A stretch of DNA of 64,000 nt from Algoriphagus aestuariicola (GTDB lineage: Bacteria; Bacteroidota; Bacteroidia; Cytophagales; Cyclobacteriaceae): assembly GCF_017254835.1 (NCBI RefSeq), contig NZ_JAFKCW010000002.1, positions 1,162,592-1,226,591 of the forward strand. The letters are read 5' to 3'. Shown piece after piece: positions 15,693 to 23,823 of the stretch (within the stretch, counting starts at the first letter, position 1; every line of letters starts with the position of its first letter). A program made the translations under genes and the position numbers. Under the pieces are notes generated by a model, which made no database searches, was not told the origin of the DNA, and was given only the letters and a program-made list of their open reading frames with translations.

Positions 15693-16916
15693 CTATATCC
15701 TGGCTCGGCTTAGCGGCATAGTCATGCATCTGGGTCCACCCAAGCCGCGGCTAAGTTCTGACGACGGAATCTCCAGAACCTCCACTCCCAAGTTTCTCAG
15801 CGCACGGTTGGTATGGATGTTCCGGTTATATGAGATTACCCGCCTGGGGCCGATGGCAAATACATTAGCCCCGTCAAACCACTGCTCCCGCATCGCGTAA
15901 TCAGGATTGCCGTCGCCGGTGCTCAGTATTTCCAAGTGCGGGATTTCTCTCGCCAATACGGTCAGGAGCGACTCTTTCAGTACCTCTCGCTTGATGTTTA
16001 CCCTATCGCCATTGGCATCTTTCAATGTGTAAAGGGAAGTTTGGAGCACCGAGTTCATCGCATCTGGATAGGTCAACACGAGATTTTCATCCAGAACCGT
16101 AAACACCGTATCCAGGTGCATAAACTGCCGTTTTTTAGGCAGGTGAACTTCGTAAACCCGCTTGACAGATCCTTCTGCCAAGAGAGCCTTGGCGGCATGG
16201 TAGATCGCCTTCTCATCCGTACGCTCTGAATTTCCCAAGACCACGGCCTCATGCGAAAGGATGATCACATCTCCACCCTCTATGCTTGGCGGAGAATCAT
16301 GCCCGTCGATCGGGTAAATGGTCTTCACATGGTTTTTGAAGTCGGGGTGATTTTCGAAGACTGTCCTGAGCAGATCGGCTTCACGTTGTCGGCCTTCCAT
16401 CTTCATGGAGGAAAAAATAATCCCCCCGGGAGTCAATGCCATCGGGTCCCTTTGGAAGTAGAGGTTTGGGCAGGGTGGGATCGCAAAGGCAAAATCATAG
16501 AGTTCGCCGGCGTTTAGCTTGGGAAGCTTTTTCTTCAGCTCGTGGATTTTCAAGCCGGCAGTCAAGATACCGGCGCACTCCGCCGTGGAATAGCGGTCCA
16601 AAATATCTTCTGCTATGTGCGAAAGCCCAGAGCGCTTCAGGGAATCCCGCATCAGCTTCAGCAAAATCTCCCCGTCATACAAAACCCGGATCAGCAATTC
16701 CCGCAATTGATAGACCTGGGCGCCTGTAGAATCCTTGATCAACCTCGAAAAAGTGTCATGCTCCTTTTGCAGAGCCTCCAGATAAGGCACATCCTCAAAC
16801 AGCAAAAATTCCTTGTTGTATGGCGTCAGTCTGTCGATTTCCTTTCCCGGCCTGTGCATCAAGACCGCCTTCAAGGTCCCAAACTCGGAGTTTATTCTAA
16901 GATTCATCTTTGACAA
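15693..16916 (-). CDS. arcA: Arginine deiminase
   Basis: Hydrolyses L-arginine to citrulline and ammonia in the cytoplasm. The 407 residues show the amidinotransferase/deiminase fold: SEFGTLKAVLMHRPG at the N-terminus, FQRDPM and EGGDVI as substrate-binding loops, FMHLDTVFT with the catalytic His, and Cys397 in GGPRCMTMPLSR as the nucleophile. MNLRI at 16907 is an alternative start three codons later. No ornithine carbamoyltransferase or carbamate kinase lies nearby, so the classic arcABC pathway is not encoded here as a unit. Upstream (16917-17104) is an AT-rich gap shared with a divergent gene. Confidence 0.95.
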   Translation of the reverse strand: MSKMNLRINSEFGTLKAVLMHRPGKEIDRLTPYNKEFLLFEDVPYLEALQKEHDTFSRLIKDSTGAQVYQLRELLIRVLYDGEILLKLMRDSLKRSGLSHIAEDILDRYSTAECAGILTAGLKIHELKKKLPKLNAGELYDFAFAIPPCPNLYFQRDPMALTPGGIIFSSMKMEGRQREADLLRTVFENHPDFKNHVKTIYPIDGHDSPPSIEGGDVIILSHEAVVLGNSERTDEKAIYHAAKALLAEGSVKRVYEVHLPKKRQFMHLDTVFTVLDENLVLTYPDAMNSVLQTSLYTLKDANGDRVNIKREVLKESLLTVLAREIPHLEILSTGDGNPDYAMREQWFDGANVFAIGPRRVISYNRNIHTNRALRNLGVEVLEIPSSELSRGLGGPRCMTMPLSRARI

Positions 16917-17104
16917 AAATTCAATTGAAAAGCTATTATATTCTGTCTACAAGAATAATCAGCACACTTCATTATACAATATTAAAAATATACACAATTT
17001 TTCTAAGGAAATAAAAAACGAATACTGCCCGCCGCTCCTTGTTGATTTATGAGCTACGGACAAGTTGGCTTAATTTTTCCTTGATAAGGTGTAAAACAAA
17101 TCGC

Positions 17105-17863
17105 ATGAATTACATAGCCAAGCTTGAGAAGGGTCTTCTATCCCTATCTTTCCTGCTCACTCTCCTTCTTTATTCCTGTCAGTCCACCGCGCAGATTTCC
17201 AAAATCCTGGAACAAGCCGGAGGGTTGACCGGCACTCCCACCAACTCCGAGATCAGCATGGGTCTAAAGGAGGCCTTGGAAAAGGGGACCGGAATCAGCA
17301 CCGATCGACTCTCGCTGACGGATGGCTATCTCAAAAATCTCGACGTGAAAATCCTGTTTCCCGACGAAGCGAAGCAAGTGGAAAAAACGCTGAGGAGCCT
17401 GGGTTTGGGCTCACTCTGCGACCAAGCCATCACCAGCCTAAACCGCGCTGCGGAAGACGCCGCCAAGGAGGCCAAGCCCATCTTTACTGCTGCCATCAAA
17501 AAGATGACCTTCCAGGACGTGCAGAATATCCTACTCGGCGAGTCGGATGCGGCCACCCAATATTTCCAAAGAACAACGACGGACTCCCTTTCCTCCAAAT
17601 TTTCCCCTATCATCGATTCAAGCTTGAAAAAGGTGAATGCCACCAAATATTGGGGAGATGTAATGGGCCGCTACAACAAGATCCCTCTCGTCAAGCCAGT
17701 GAATACCGACTTGACTGCCTATGTCACCGAAAAAGCCATTCAGGGACTTTTTGTGGAGATTGCCAAAGAGGAACTGAAAATCCGGGAAAATATTAATGCG
17801 CGAACTAGCTCTTTGTTGCAAAAAGTGTTTGGATACGCAGACAAGCAGAAAAGCCTAAAGTAG
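17105..17863 (+). CDS. DUF4197 domain lipoprotein
   Basis: A 252-residue protein with a lipoprotein signal (LLLYSC, Cys at about residue 25) and a DUF4197 domain: GGLTGTPTNSEISMGLKEALEKG, then a helical body with FTAAIKKMTFQDVQNILLG and an AVTEKAIQGLF-like C-terminal stretch. The family is common in Bacteroidota and Proteobacteria, exported, and without known function. The frame is open to 17039, but ATG 17105 begins the signal peptide. It is convergent with the epimerase at 17959. Confidence 0.87.
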   Translation: MNYIAKLEKGLLSLSFLLTLLLYSCQSTAQISKILEQAGGLTGTPTNSEISMGLKEALEKGTGISTDRLSLTDGYLKNLDVKILFPDEAKQVEKTLRSLGLGSLCDQAITSLNRAAEDAAKEAKPIFTAAIKKMTFQDVQNILLGESDAATQYFQRTTTDSLSSKFSPIIDSSLKKVNATKYWGDVMGRYNKIPLVKPVNTDLTAYVTEKAIQGLFVEIAKEELKIRENINARTSSLLQKVFGYADKQKSLK

Positions 17864-17958
17864 CCAAACCCTCTTCCAAACCGGCAAGGCTTCAGTCAGA
17901 CGCGTCCAGCGGAAAACCTTCTAAGCCATTTTTTTGCTAGGGTAAGGCTTGGGCGTAA

Positions 17959-18852
17959 CTATTCCCAAGTCACGTAGTTTCTCCAGTTGTGTTGTTCTCG
18001 GAAGCCCAAGACTTCGCGGATTTTGCGGTTTGAAAACAAGGCCTCATGCTCGCCCAATTCCCGGGTGACAGGGACTTGCGGAAAAAACAACTCAGCCAAT
18101 TGCCTGCTCGGAATCACGGCTCCATTGTGGTCATTTCCCGCGTTGAAAACCTGAAATCCCAAGCCGTCCTTTTTAAGGCAGAGATCGACGATTTGCCCCA
18201 AATCTCTGGCGTCGATATAGCAAAAGGCATTTCTACGGCGTACCTCTGGGTGACGAAAATAGTAAGGAAAAAGCTCCGCATACTCATGCGGCTCGATCAC
18301 ATTGCCGATCCGGAGCGCGTAAATATCCGCCCCAGACCGCCTTTGAAAACTGCGGGCTGTCTGCTCATTTACCACTTTGGAGAGACCATAGCTGTCCATT
18401 GGATTCACATCGTATTCCTCGTCCAGGGGAAGGTAACGGGGATCGGTTTTCCCGTCAGAAAAGCAGACGCCATAGGTAGTTTCTGACGATGCGATCACTA
18501 TCTTCTTAATCCCCAATTTTACGGCAGCTTCGATGACATTGTAGGTCCCTACCGTATTGACCCGAAAGGTCTCATTGTCTGGCTTGATGAGGATTCGAGG
18601 GACTGCGGCAAAATGCACTACCGCATCAAACTGGGGAACGCCCGTTCCTGGCTCCATTTCGTCAAAGCCCGCATACATACTCATGGCATTGAACATCTGT
18701 CCCGAATCGGTGATATCCGCGGTTAGATTGTCCACTCCTGGATGCTGCAGCGGGGTAAGATCTACGTTGAGTACTCGATGTCCTTGATCCAAAAGGTAGG
18801 GGATCACATGTTTTCCGGCTTTTCCGGAGCCTCCGGTGAAAAGAATGCGCAT
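17959..18852 (-). CDS. NAD-dependent epimerase/dehydratase (extended SDR)
   Basis: A 297-residue Rossmann enzyme of the extended SDR family, using NAD(P) to oxidise a sugar or uronate-type substrate. The GGSGKAG dinucleotide motif is at residues 7-13, the catalytic serine region is IVIASSETTYG, and the YGLSK Tyr-Lys pair follows at about 155. The downstream segment resembles uronate dehydrogenase-like proteins more than UDP-glucose 4-epimerase, but the substrate cannot be named. No sugar-pathway genes are adjacent, and no signal peptide is present. Confidence 0.83.
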   Translation of the reverse strand: MRILFTGGSGKAGKHVIPYLLDQGHRVLNVDLTPLQHPGVDNLTADITDSGQMFNAMSMYAGFDEMEPGTGVPQFDAVVHFAAVPRILIKPDNETFRVNTVGTYNVIEAAVKLGIKKIVIASSETTYGVCFSDGKTDPRYLPLDEEYDVNPMDSYGLSKVVNEQTARSFQRRSGADIYALRIGNVIEPHEYAELFPYYFRHPEVRRRNAFCYIDARDLGQIVDLCLKKDGLGFQVFNAGNDHNGAVIPSRQLAELFFPQVPVTRELGEHEALFSNRKIREVLGFREQHNWRNYVTWE

Positions 18853-19023
18853 AGTAACTTTGCTGAGGATTGGGTTGTGGGTTCAGATTTGCTTCATCAA
18901 AATACGAAGGAATCTACAAGCTCCTAGCATAGTTGTATCCAACGGTCGATATGAAAGGCACAAGGCGCCTGATTCACTGTTAGAAAGCTGACTTTTTTGT
19001 AAGCTAAACGCAAAAATTGAAGT

Positions 19024-19046
19024 AAAAAAACGGGCTTTTCAGCCCG
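19024..19046 (-). terminator. Intrinsic terminator of lysS
   Basis: CGGGCTTTTCAGCCCG (19031-19046) forms a hairpin. On the minus strand it is followed by seven T (19030-19024). It lies 25 nt downstream of the lysS stop. Confidence 0.85.
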
Positions 19047-19070
19047 GTTTTCAATGTATTTAGCAAATTT

Positions 19071-20774
19071 TTAAAGCAATTGCACTGTCAAAAGGTCTCC
19101 GTCTTTTTGGACTTTGGCGAGCTCCTTTTGGGTCAGGCCTTTTATGGCCACATCCCATTTCTTTCCGCTCAGGCCTGCTTGCCCTTTCAGTTTGGAAAGG
19201 TCAATCGGATGCTCATTTTTCAACAAGTCCAAGATCAATTTTTCTTCTTCCGTCAATTCCACCGCTTTTTTCTCCGGTCTCATTTGAGGGAAGAACAACA
19301 CCTCTTGAATGGTCGTGTTGTTGGTAAGCAACATCGTCAGTCGATCTATTCCAATTCCTAGTCCAGAGGTGGGCGGCATGCCGTATTCCAGTGCGCGGAG
19401 GAAATCCTCATCCATTGCCATGGCTTCATCATCGCCACGCTCGGCAAGTTTCAATTGATCCTCGAATCGCTCCCTCTGGTCGATAGGATCATTCAGCTCA
19501 GAGTAGGCATTGGCGATTTCTTTTCCATTGACAAAAAGCTCAAAGCGCTCCACCAGTCCTGGCTTGCTTCGGTGCTTCTTGGCCAATGGAGTCATCTCAA
19601 TCGGATAATCGGTGATGTAAGTCGGCTGGATCAGGTTGGCCTCTACTTTCTCCCCAAAAATCTCGTCCACCAGTTTGCCTTTGCCCATGGTCGCATCCAC
19701 TTGGATACCCATGTTGGCGCAGACTTCGCGCAGACCTGCCTCATCCATCTCGCTTACGTCGATGCCTGCGTATTCCTTGATGGAATCGTACATGCTCAGT
19801 CTCCTATACGGACCGGCAAATTCGATTTCATTCTCTCCTACTTTGATTTTGGTTTTGCCATGGATCGTCTCCGTCACCTGCTCGATCAGCTCCTCCACCA
19901 TTTCCATCATCCAGATGTAGTCTTTGTAGGCCACATAGATTTCCATGGAGGTGAATTCCGGGTTATGGGTGCGGTCCATGCCCTCGTTTCGGAACATCTT
20001 CCCAAACTCATAGACGCCGTCAAAGCCTCCCACAATCAGTCTTTTGAGATAAAGCTCGTTGGCAATCCGCAAATATAGCGGTATATCCAGCGTGTTGTGG
20101 TGGGTATGAAACGGCCGCGCCGCCGCACCGCCGTGAACCGCCTGCAGGATCGGGGTTTCCACTTCCAGCCAGCCATGGTCATCGAAATACTTTCTCATCT
20201 GTGAGATGATCCTGGATCGGGTGATGAAAGTCTTTTTCACCTCAGGATTGACAGTCAGATCAACATAACGCTGGCGATAGCGAAGCTCGGGATCGGTGAA
20301 GCCGTCAAACACATTGCCCTCCTCGTCTCTTTTCACTACGGGAAGAGGTTTCACAGACTTGGAAAGAAGCTTGATCTCTGTGACGTGGAGAGAAATCTCT
20401 CCAGTCTGAGTCGTAAAAATATATCCCCTCACCCCAACAAAATCGCCGAGGCCAAGCAGCTTCTTGAAAACGGTATTATATAACGTCTTGTCCTCCCCGG
20501 GGCAAATGTCATCCCTCCTGACATAGATCTGAAGAATCCCCGTGGAATCCTGGATTTCGGCAAATGAGGCCGACCCCATGATCCGGCGGCTCATCAGACG
20601 CCCAGCGATGGAAATGTCCTTATAATCTGTCTTTCTGTTTTCGTAATTCCTGTGGATGTCTTCCGCAGTGACGTTGATGGGAAAAGACTCTGCTGGATAG
20701 GGATTGATTCCCAAAGCCATCAGTTCTTCCCGGTCTTTTCTGCGTTCAATTTCCTGTTCGCTAAGAAGTTGCAT
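19071..20774 (-). CDS. lysS: Lysyl-tRNA synthetase, class II
   Basis: Attaches lysine to tRNA-Lys. The protein has 567 residues. An N-terminal OB-fold anticodon-binding domain (about 55-165, [16 protein letters not shown]) is followed by the class II catalytic core: motif 2 [15 protein letters not shown] at about residue 265 and motif 3 [11 protein letters not shown] at about 480. A C-terminal extension of about 60 residues after motif 3 carries [14 protein letters not shown] and a lysine-rich tail, as in other Bacteroidota LysS. It is transcribed alone, with an intrinsic terminator downstream. Confidence 0.97.
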   Translation of the reverse strand: MQLLSEQEIERRKDREELMALGINPYPAESFPINVTAEDIHRNYENRKTDYKDISIAGRLMSRRIMGSASFAEIQDSTGILQIYVRRDDICPGEDKTLYNTVFKKLLGLGDFVGVRGYIFTTQTGEISLHVTEIKLLSKSVKPLPVVKRDEEGNVFDGFTDPELRYRQRYVDLTVNPEVKKTFITRSRIISQMRKYFDDHGWLEVETPILQAVHGGAAARPFHTHHNTLDIPLYLRIANELYLKRLIVGGFDGVYEFGKMFRNEGMDRTHNPEFTSMEIYVAYKDYIWMMEMVEELIEQVTETIHGKTKIKVGENEIEFAGPYRRLSMYDSIKEYAGIDVSEMDEAGLREVCANMGIQVDATMGKGKLVDEIFGEKVEANLIQPTYITDYPIEMTPLAKKHRSKPGLVERFELFVNGKEIANAYSELNDPIDQRERFEDQLKLAERGDDEAMAMDEDFLRALEYGMPPTSGLGIGIDRLTMLLTNNTTIQEVLFFPQMRPEKKAVELTEEEKLILDLLKNEHPIDLSKLKGQAGLSGKKWDVAIKGLTQKELAKVQKDGDLLTVQLL

Positions 20775-20875
20775 TATATTGAGTTGATATTTTGATTCTA
20801 TATTTTTTTATCCAACAATCCGATTCTTCCAGCGCTCCATGATTGCCTCGATCGCAGGGCCTGCCGAAGAGCTTC

Positions 20876-22057
20876 CTATTGCCTATTTTCTTTTCTTCGC
20901 TTCATTTCCCGCTTGACCAGCTCAAATTCACGGCTGCTTTGTCCAGATATGGATGTGTTTTCGGCAGCCCTTCTGGTCAGGTATGGCATCACCTTTTCCA
21001 CTGGACCATAGGGCACGTACTTGAATACCTGATAGCCGGCTTTAGCGAGGTTAAAAGAAATGTTGTCGCTCATGCCATAGAGCTGGGAGAAAAACACCCG
21101 ATCAGACTTGGGATCGATGGCGTGTAAGTTCATCAGTTCAGTCAGCTCGATCGCACTTTTTTCATTATGTGTTGCGCAGACCAGGTAAACCCCATTTTCC
21201 ACGCAAAACTTAATCGCCGCATTGTAGTCACGATCCGTTGCCGCTTTGTTCGGTTGAATCGGGTCAGGATATCCCAGCCGCTCAGCTCGCTCCCTCTCCT
21301 TTTCCATGTAGGCTCCCCTCACAGGCTTTGCTCCAAGTATATATCCCTTTTCCATGGCAATATTGTGCGCGTTTTTGAGACGCTCCAATGAATCATGTCG
21401 GTACATCTGGTAGGTATTATACACCACGCAACGTTCGCGGTTATACCTTTCCATCATCTCATAGGTAAGCTCGTCGATCACATCTTGAAACCAGCTTTCC
21501 TCCGCATCCGAAAGGATCTTCAATCCTAAATCGTGGGCTGCCTTGCAAAGCCTATCCACTCGCGCCTTCATCCTTTCAAAAGCCTGTGTCTCTGCTGCAA
21601 GAAGCTTGTCACCTGCCTGGATCTTCTCCATGATGCGGTAGTCACCCAAACCGGTCACTTTAAAAACCCCAAAAGGCATATAGTCGGTTTTTGCAGACTC
21701 TACCATCGTCTGGTAAATCTCCTCGCAGGTTTTGTCAAATGATTCTTCATCGCCCTTCCCCTCTACGGAAAGGTCCAATATCGCCTGCACCCCAAAATTC
21801 GAAAGGTGCCTGCAGGCTTGGATACTCTCCGCGATGGTCTCACCTCCACAAAAATGCCCAAACATGGTACGCTTCATGATTCCCTTCACAGGCAGCTTAA
21901 GCTTGAAAGCCAAATTGGCCAAACCTATGCCCAAGTCTGAAATCAGGTTGTTGTTGAGGGTGGCGAAAATCAGATACATTTTTCGGAGCTCGGCATCTGA
22001 CTTGGATGCAAAGGCTACTTCTAGATTCTCAAAAGAAATTTGGGGTTTTACAGACAT
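20876..22057 (-). CDS. Proline dehydrogenase
   Basis: FAD enzyme oxidising proline to pyrroline-5-carboxylate. The 393-residue monofunctional protein has the PRODH TIM barrel: FCGGETIAES, ILDLSVEGKG, VFKVTGLG, ILSDAEESW, the substrate-binding GAKPVRGAYMEKER and the CATHNEKS and YVPYGPVEKVMPYLTRR segments, the last with the conserved arginine pair that binds proline carboxylate. The P5C dehydrogenase partner is not in the window. It lies about 100 nt downstream of the lysS start, on the same strand. Confidence 0.94.
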   Translation of the reverse strand: MSVKPQISFENLEVAFASKSDAELRKMYLIFATLNNNLISDLGIGLANLAFKLKLPVKGIMKRTMFGHFCGGETIAESIQACRHLSNFGVQAILDLSVEGKGDEESFDKTCEEIYQTMVESAKTDYMPFGVFKVTGLGDYRIMEKIQAGDKLLAAETQAFERMKARVDRLCKAAHDLGLKILSDAEESWFQDVIDELTYEMMERYNRERCVVYNTYQMYRHDSLERLKNAHNIAMEKGYILGAKPVRGAYMEKERERAERLGYPDPIQPNKAATDRDYNAAIKFCVENGVYLVCATHNEKSAIELTELMNLHAIDPKSDRVFFSQLYGMSDNISFNLAKAGYQVFKYVPYGPVEKVMPYLTRRAAENTSISGQSSREFELVKREMKRRKENRQ

Positions 22058-22440
22058 ACCGCTGTTTTAAGGCTGCAAAGATATCAAAAAAAACAGCTTG
22101 GGCGGAGAGATTGCAGGCTGGAAACTACGGGAAAACCTCCCAAAAACCTCAAAGCCCAGGCAGGAGTGGCCCTCCATACGCAAAAATACTTGACGATCCA
22201 TCCCTATCGACACCCCGGCCTTTCTCGGACAAAGTCAAGACCGCCACCAACTATCGTATCACGGAATCCCAAAAAGAAAAAAGGTAAATTCAGCAAAATA
22301 ATTTTTCCACAACATCCATCATACGTTGTCATTTTTTACAGAATTTTATTCTGTTTAGGAATTAAAAAGGTGCCATTTTGGAAAATTATCAATGAATCAT
22401 TGGCTTGGTTGGCAAATAGGCAATAAAGCATCTGAAAATT
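22058..22440. other. Non-coding gap between proline dehydrogenase and the aromatic operon promoter
   Basis: An AT-rich stretch separating the divergent proline dehydrogenase gene from the aromatic operon leader. I see no convincing gene: the rightward frame beginning at 22392 (with two Trp codons near its start) has no stop and runs through the terminator into the DAHP synthase gene, and the promoter elements lie downstream of it. No other structure is supported. Confidence 0.5.
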
Positions 22441-22475
22441 TAATTTTGTTTTTAATTTGCCTCCGCCTACATTTG
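22441..22475 (+). promoter_or_regulatory. Bacteroidota-type promoter of the aromatic amino acid operon
   Basis: TTTG at 22445-22448, then exactly 19 nt, then TACATTTG at 22468-22475, a full match to the Bacteroidota sigma consensus TTTG-N19-TAnnTTTG. Transcription would start near 22480-22483, very close to the leader-peptide ATG at 22480. A second -7-like element, TAATTTTG (22441-22448), has no good -33 element but would give a start near 22455 and a short 5' leader. Confidence 0.75.
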
Positions 22476-22479
22476 GGGC

Positions 22480-22575
22480 ATGTTATTCACAGCAGCGATC
22501 TATTTTACCTTCTTTTACTTTTACTTTCGAAGCCAAAATCGAATCGGAGCTGTGTATTGTCTAGCCAAAAACTAA
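22480..22575 (+). CDS. Phe/Tyr-rich leader peptide of the aromatic operon
   Basis: A 31-codon frame, ATG 22480 to TAA 22573-22575. Its peptide begins MLFTAAIYFTFFYFYFR. Codons 8-16 read Tyr-Phe-Thr-Phe-Phe-Tyr-Phe-Tyr-Phe, so eight of nine consecutive codons are for the two end-products of the operon downstream. This is the pattern of ribosome-mediated attenuation leaders such as pheL of enterobacteria. GGGG lies just before the start. The stop is 16 nt before the terminator hairpin, so a ribosome releasing there would leave the terminator free to form. The role is inferred from composition and position. If the perfect promoter is the only one used, translation would be leaderless. Confidence 0.72.
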   Translation: MLFTAAIYFTFFYFYFRSQNRIGAVYCLAKN

Positions 22576-22605
22576 AAGAAAATAAAACACAAAAAGCCCG
22601 GTTCG
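22526..22605 (+). promoter_or_regulatory. Candidate 1:2 and 2:3 (antiterminator) pairings in the aromatic leader
   Basis: Segment 2, CGAATCGGAGC (22540-22550), can pair with segment 3, GCCCGGTTCG (22596-22605), the left arm of the terminator: 10 pairs with one U-G and one bulged A. Segment 1, TTCGA (22526-22530), which overlaps the end of the Phe/Tyr run, can pair with TCGAA (22539-22543) and would sequester segment 2. CTTTCGAA (22524-22531) is also complementary to TTCGAAAG (22602-22609), an alternative antiterminator. The geometry fits attenuation, with a ribosome stalled early in the Phe/Tyr run freeing segment 2. Energies were not computed. Confidence 0.55.
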
Positions 22606-22623
22606 AAAGAGTCGGGCTTTTTT
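22591..22623 (+). terminator. Intrinsic terminator (attenuator) just upstream of the DAHP synthase gene
   Basis: AAAAAGCCCGGTTC (22591-22604) pairs with GAGTCGGGCTTTTT (22609-22622) around a GAAA tetraloop, with two wobble pairs, followed by TC. It ends about 20 nt before the ATG at 22644. The upstream gene points the other way, so a terminator here can act only on this operon's own leader transcript. Confidence 0.85.
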
Positions 22624-22643
22624 CATTTCAAACGCTCAGAATT

Positions 22644-23741
22644 ATGAAGCCGCACAAACAAATCAAAGATTGGGGATTAGGACTCACTACCCCGCTGATC
22701 ATCGCAGGACCTTGCTCAGCAGAGACGCCAGAGCAGATCGAGCAGATCTGCAAGGAAATGAAGGAGGAAAATATGGTACCCCAGCTTTTCAGGGCAGGTA
22801 TCTGGAAGCCTAGGACAAGACCGGGATCCTTCGAGGGAGTGGGCGAGGAAGGCCTCAAATGGATGGAGATCGTGCGCCATCACCTCAACATCCCCATCAC
22901 GACTGAAGTGGGCAACGCATCACACGTGGAGATCGCGTTGAAGCATAAGGTGGACGTACTTTGGATCGGCGCAAGAACTACCGTAAACCCATTTGCGGTC
23001 CAGGAAATCGCGGAAGCACTTCGCGGAGTAGACATTCCTGTAATGGTCAAAAACCCGATGAACCCCGATCTGGAGCTTTGGATGGGCGCTTTGGAAAGAA
23101 TGTACGCCGTCGGCATTGAGAAACTCGCCGCCATCCATAGAGGATTCTCTGATGCCTACGACAAACGCTTCAGAAACAAACCCAACTGGTCTATGCCTAT
23201 CCACCTGAAGCGTCAGTGGACCGGTATGGAGGTCATCAACGACCCTTCTCATATCGTGGGCAGAAGAGATGGACTTCTGGAAGTAGCACAAAGCGCGATG
23301 AATTTTGGGCTGGACGGACTCATGATCGAGACCCACCACGATCCAGACAAGGCTTGGTCTGATGCCAAGCAGCAAGTGACTCCAGCCAGATTGAAGGAAA
23401 TGATCAACTCCATCGATTTCAAGGAATCGTTGGAAGCGATGCAGCCTGACGAAAAGCTTCAGGATCTCAGAAGGGCGGTGGACCACCTAGATGACCAGTT
23501 GTTAGATATCCTTCAGGAAAGATTTGCCGTGATCGACCAGATCGGTGCACACAAGCGTGAGCATCACCTCTCCGTATTTCAGTCTGACCGGTGGAAAGAT
23601 GTAATGGAAAGCCGCACCCAAAAAGGCGTCGCTAAGCATCTCAGCGAGAAGTTTATGAAAGAATTGCTTTATTGCATCCACGAAGAATCCGTAAAGCGCC
23701 AGGAAAAACAGCTCCGCGAAGGAGAAGCTTTGAAGAAATAA
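22644..23741 (+). CDS. Bifunctional DAHP synthase / chorismate mutase type II
   Basis: First enzyme of aromatic synthesis (PEP + erythrose 4-phosphate to DAHP) fused to chorismate mutase (chorismate to prephenate). The 365 residues have an N-terminal DAHP synthase TIM barrel of the AroA(I)-beta type (IIAGPCSAE at 19-27, AGIWKPRTRPGSFEG, TEVGNASHVE, IETHHDPDKAWSDA). The C-terminal helical mutase domain (about 270-345) contains LRRAVDHLDDQLLDILQERF. In related DAHP synthase-mutase fusions the mutase domain takes part in feedback control. ATG 22644 follows the terminator; the longer frame from 22392 is not credible. Heads a six-gene operon to tyrA. Confidence 0.94.
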   Translation: MKPHKQIKDWGLGLTTPLIIAGPCSAETPEQIEQICKEMKEENMVPQLFRAGIWKPRTRPGSFEGVGEEGLKWMEIVRHHLNIPITTEVGNASHVEIALKHKVDVLWIGARTTVNPFAVQEIAEALRGVDIPVMVKNPMNPDLELWMGALERMYAVGIEKLAAIHRGFSDAYDKRFRNKPNWSMPIHLKRQWTGMEVINDPSHIVGRRDGLLEVAQSAMNFGLDGLMIETHHDPDKAWSDAKQQVTPARLKEMINSIDFKESLEAMQPDEKLQDLRRAVDHLDDQLLDILQERFAVIDQIGAHKREHHLSVFQSDRWKDVMESRTQKGVAKHLSEKFMKELLYCIHEESVKRQEKQLREGEALKK

Positions 23742-23757
23742 ATCTGCTCTCTTACCG

Positions 23758-23788
23758 GGAAAGCAGTCCCTCCTGGAGGCTGCTTTCC
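23758..23788 (+). promoter_or_regulatory. Intercistronic hairpin between the DAHP synthase and aroB genes
   Basis: GGAAAGCAG (23758-23766) pairs perfectly with CTGCTTTCC (23780-23788), and the loop contains a smaller CCTC/GAGG pair. There is no clean T-tract after it, so it looks more like an RNA processing or stability element than a full terminator. It sits in the only sizeable gap (82 nt) of the operon. Confidence 0.5.
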
Positions 23789-23823
23789 TTACCTTTAGCT
23801 TTTACCCATAACCCCTCAGCCCT

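Noticed and set aside
22591-22623. tRNA-like sequence (GGTTCGAA)
   Set aside because: No acceptor, D or anticodon stems around it; it is the terminator hairpin.
22392-22643. Rightward frame with two Trp codons near its start (N-H-W-L-G-W) as a Trp-type leader or N-terminal extension of the DAHP synthase
   Set aside because: It has no stop codon, runs through the promoter and terminator, and its start is upstream of the mapped promoter elements; the Phe/Tyr-rich frame at 22480 fits better.
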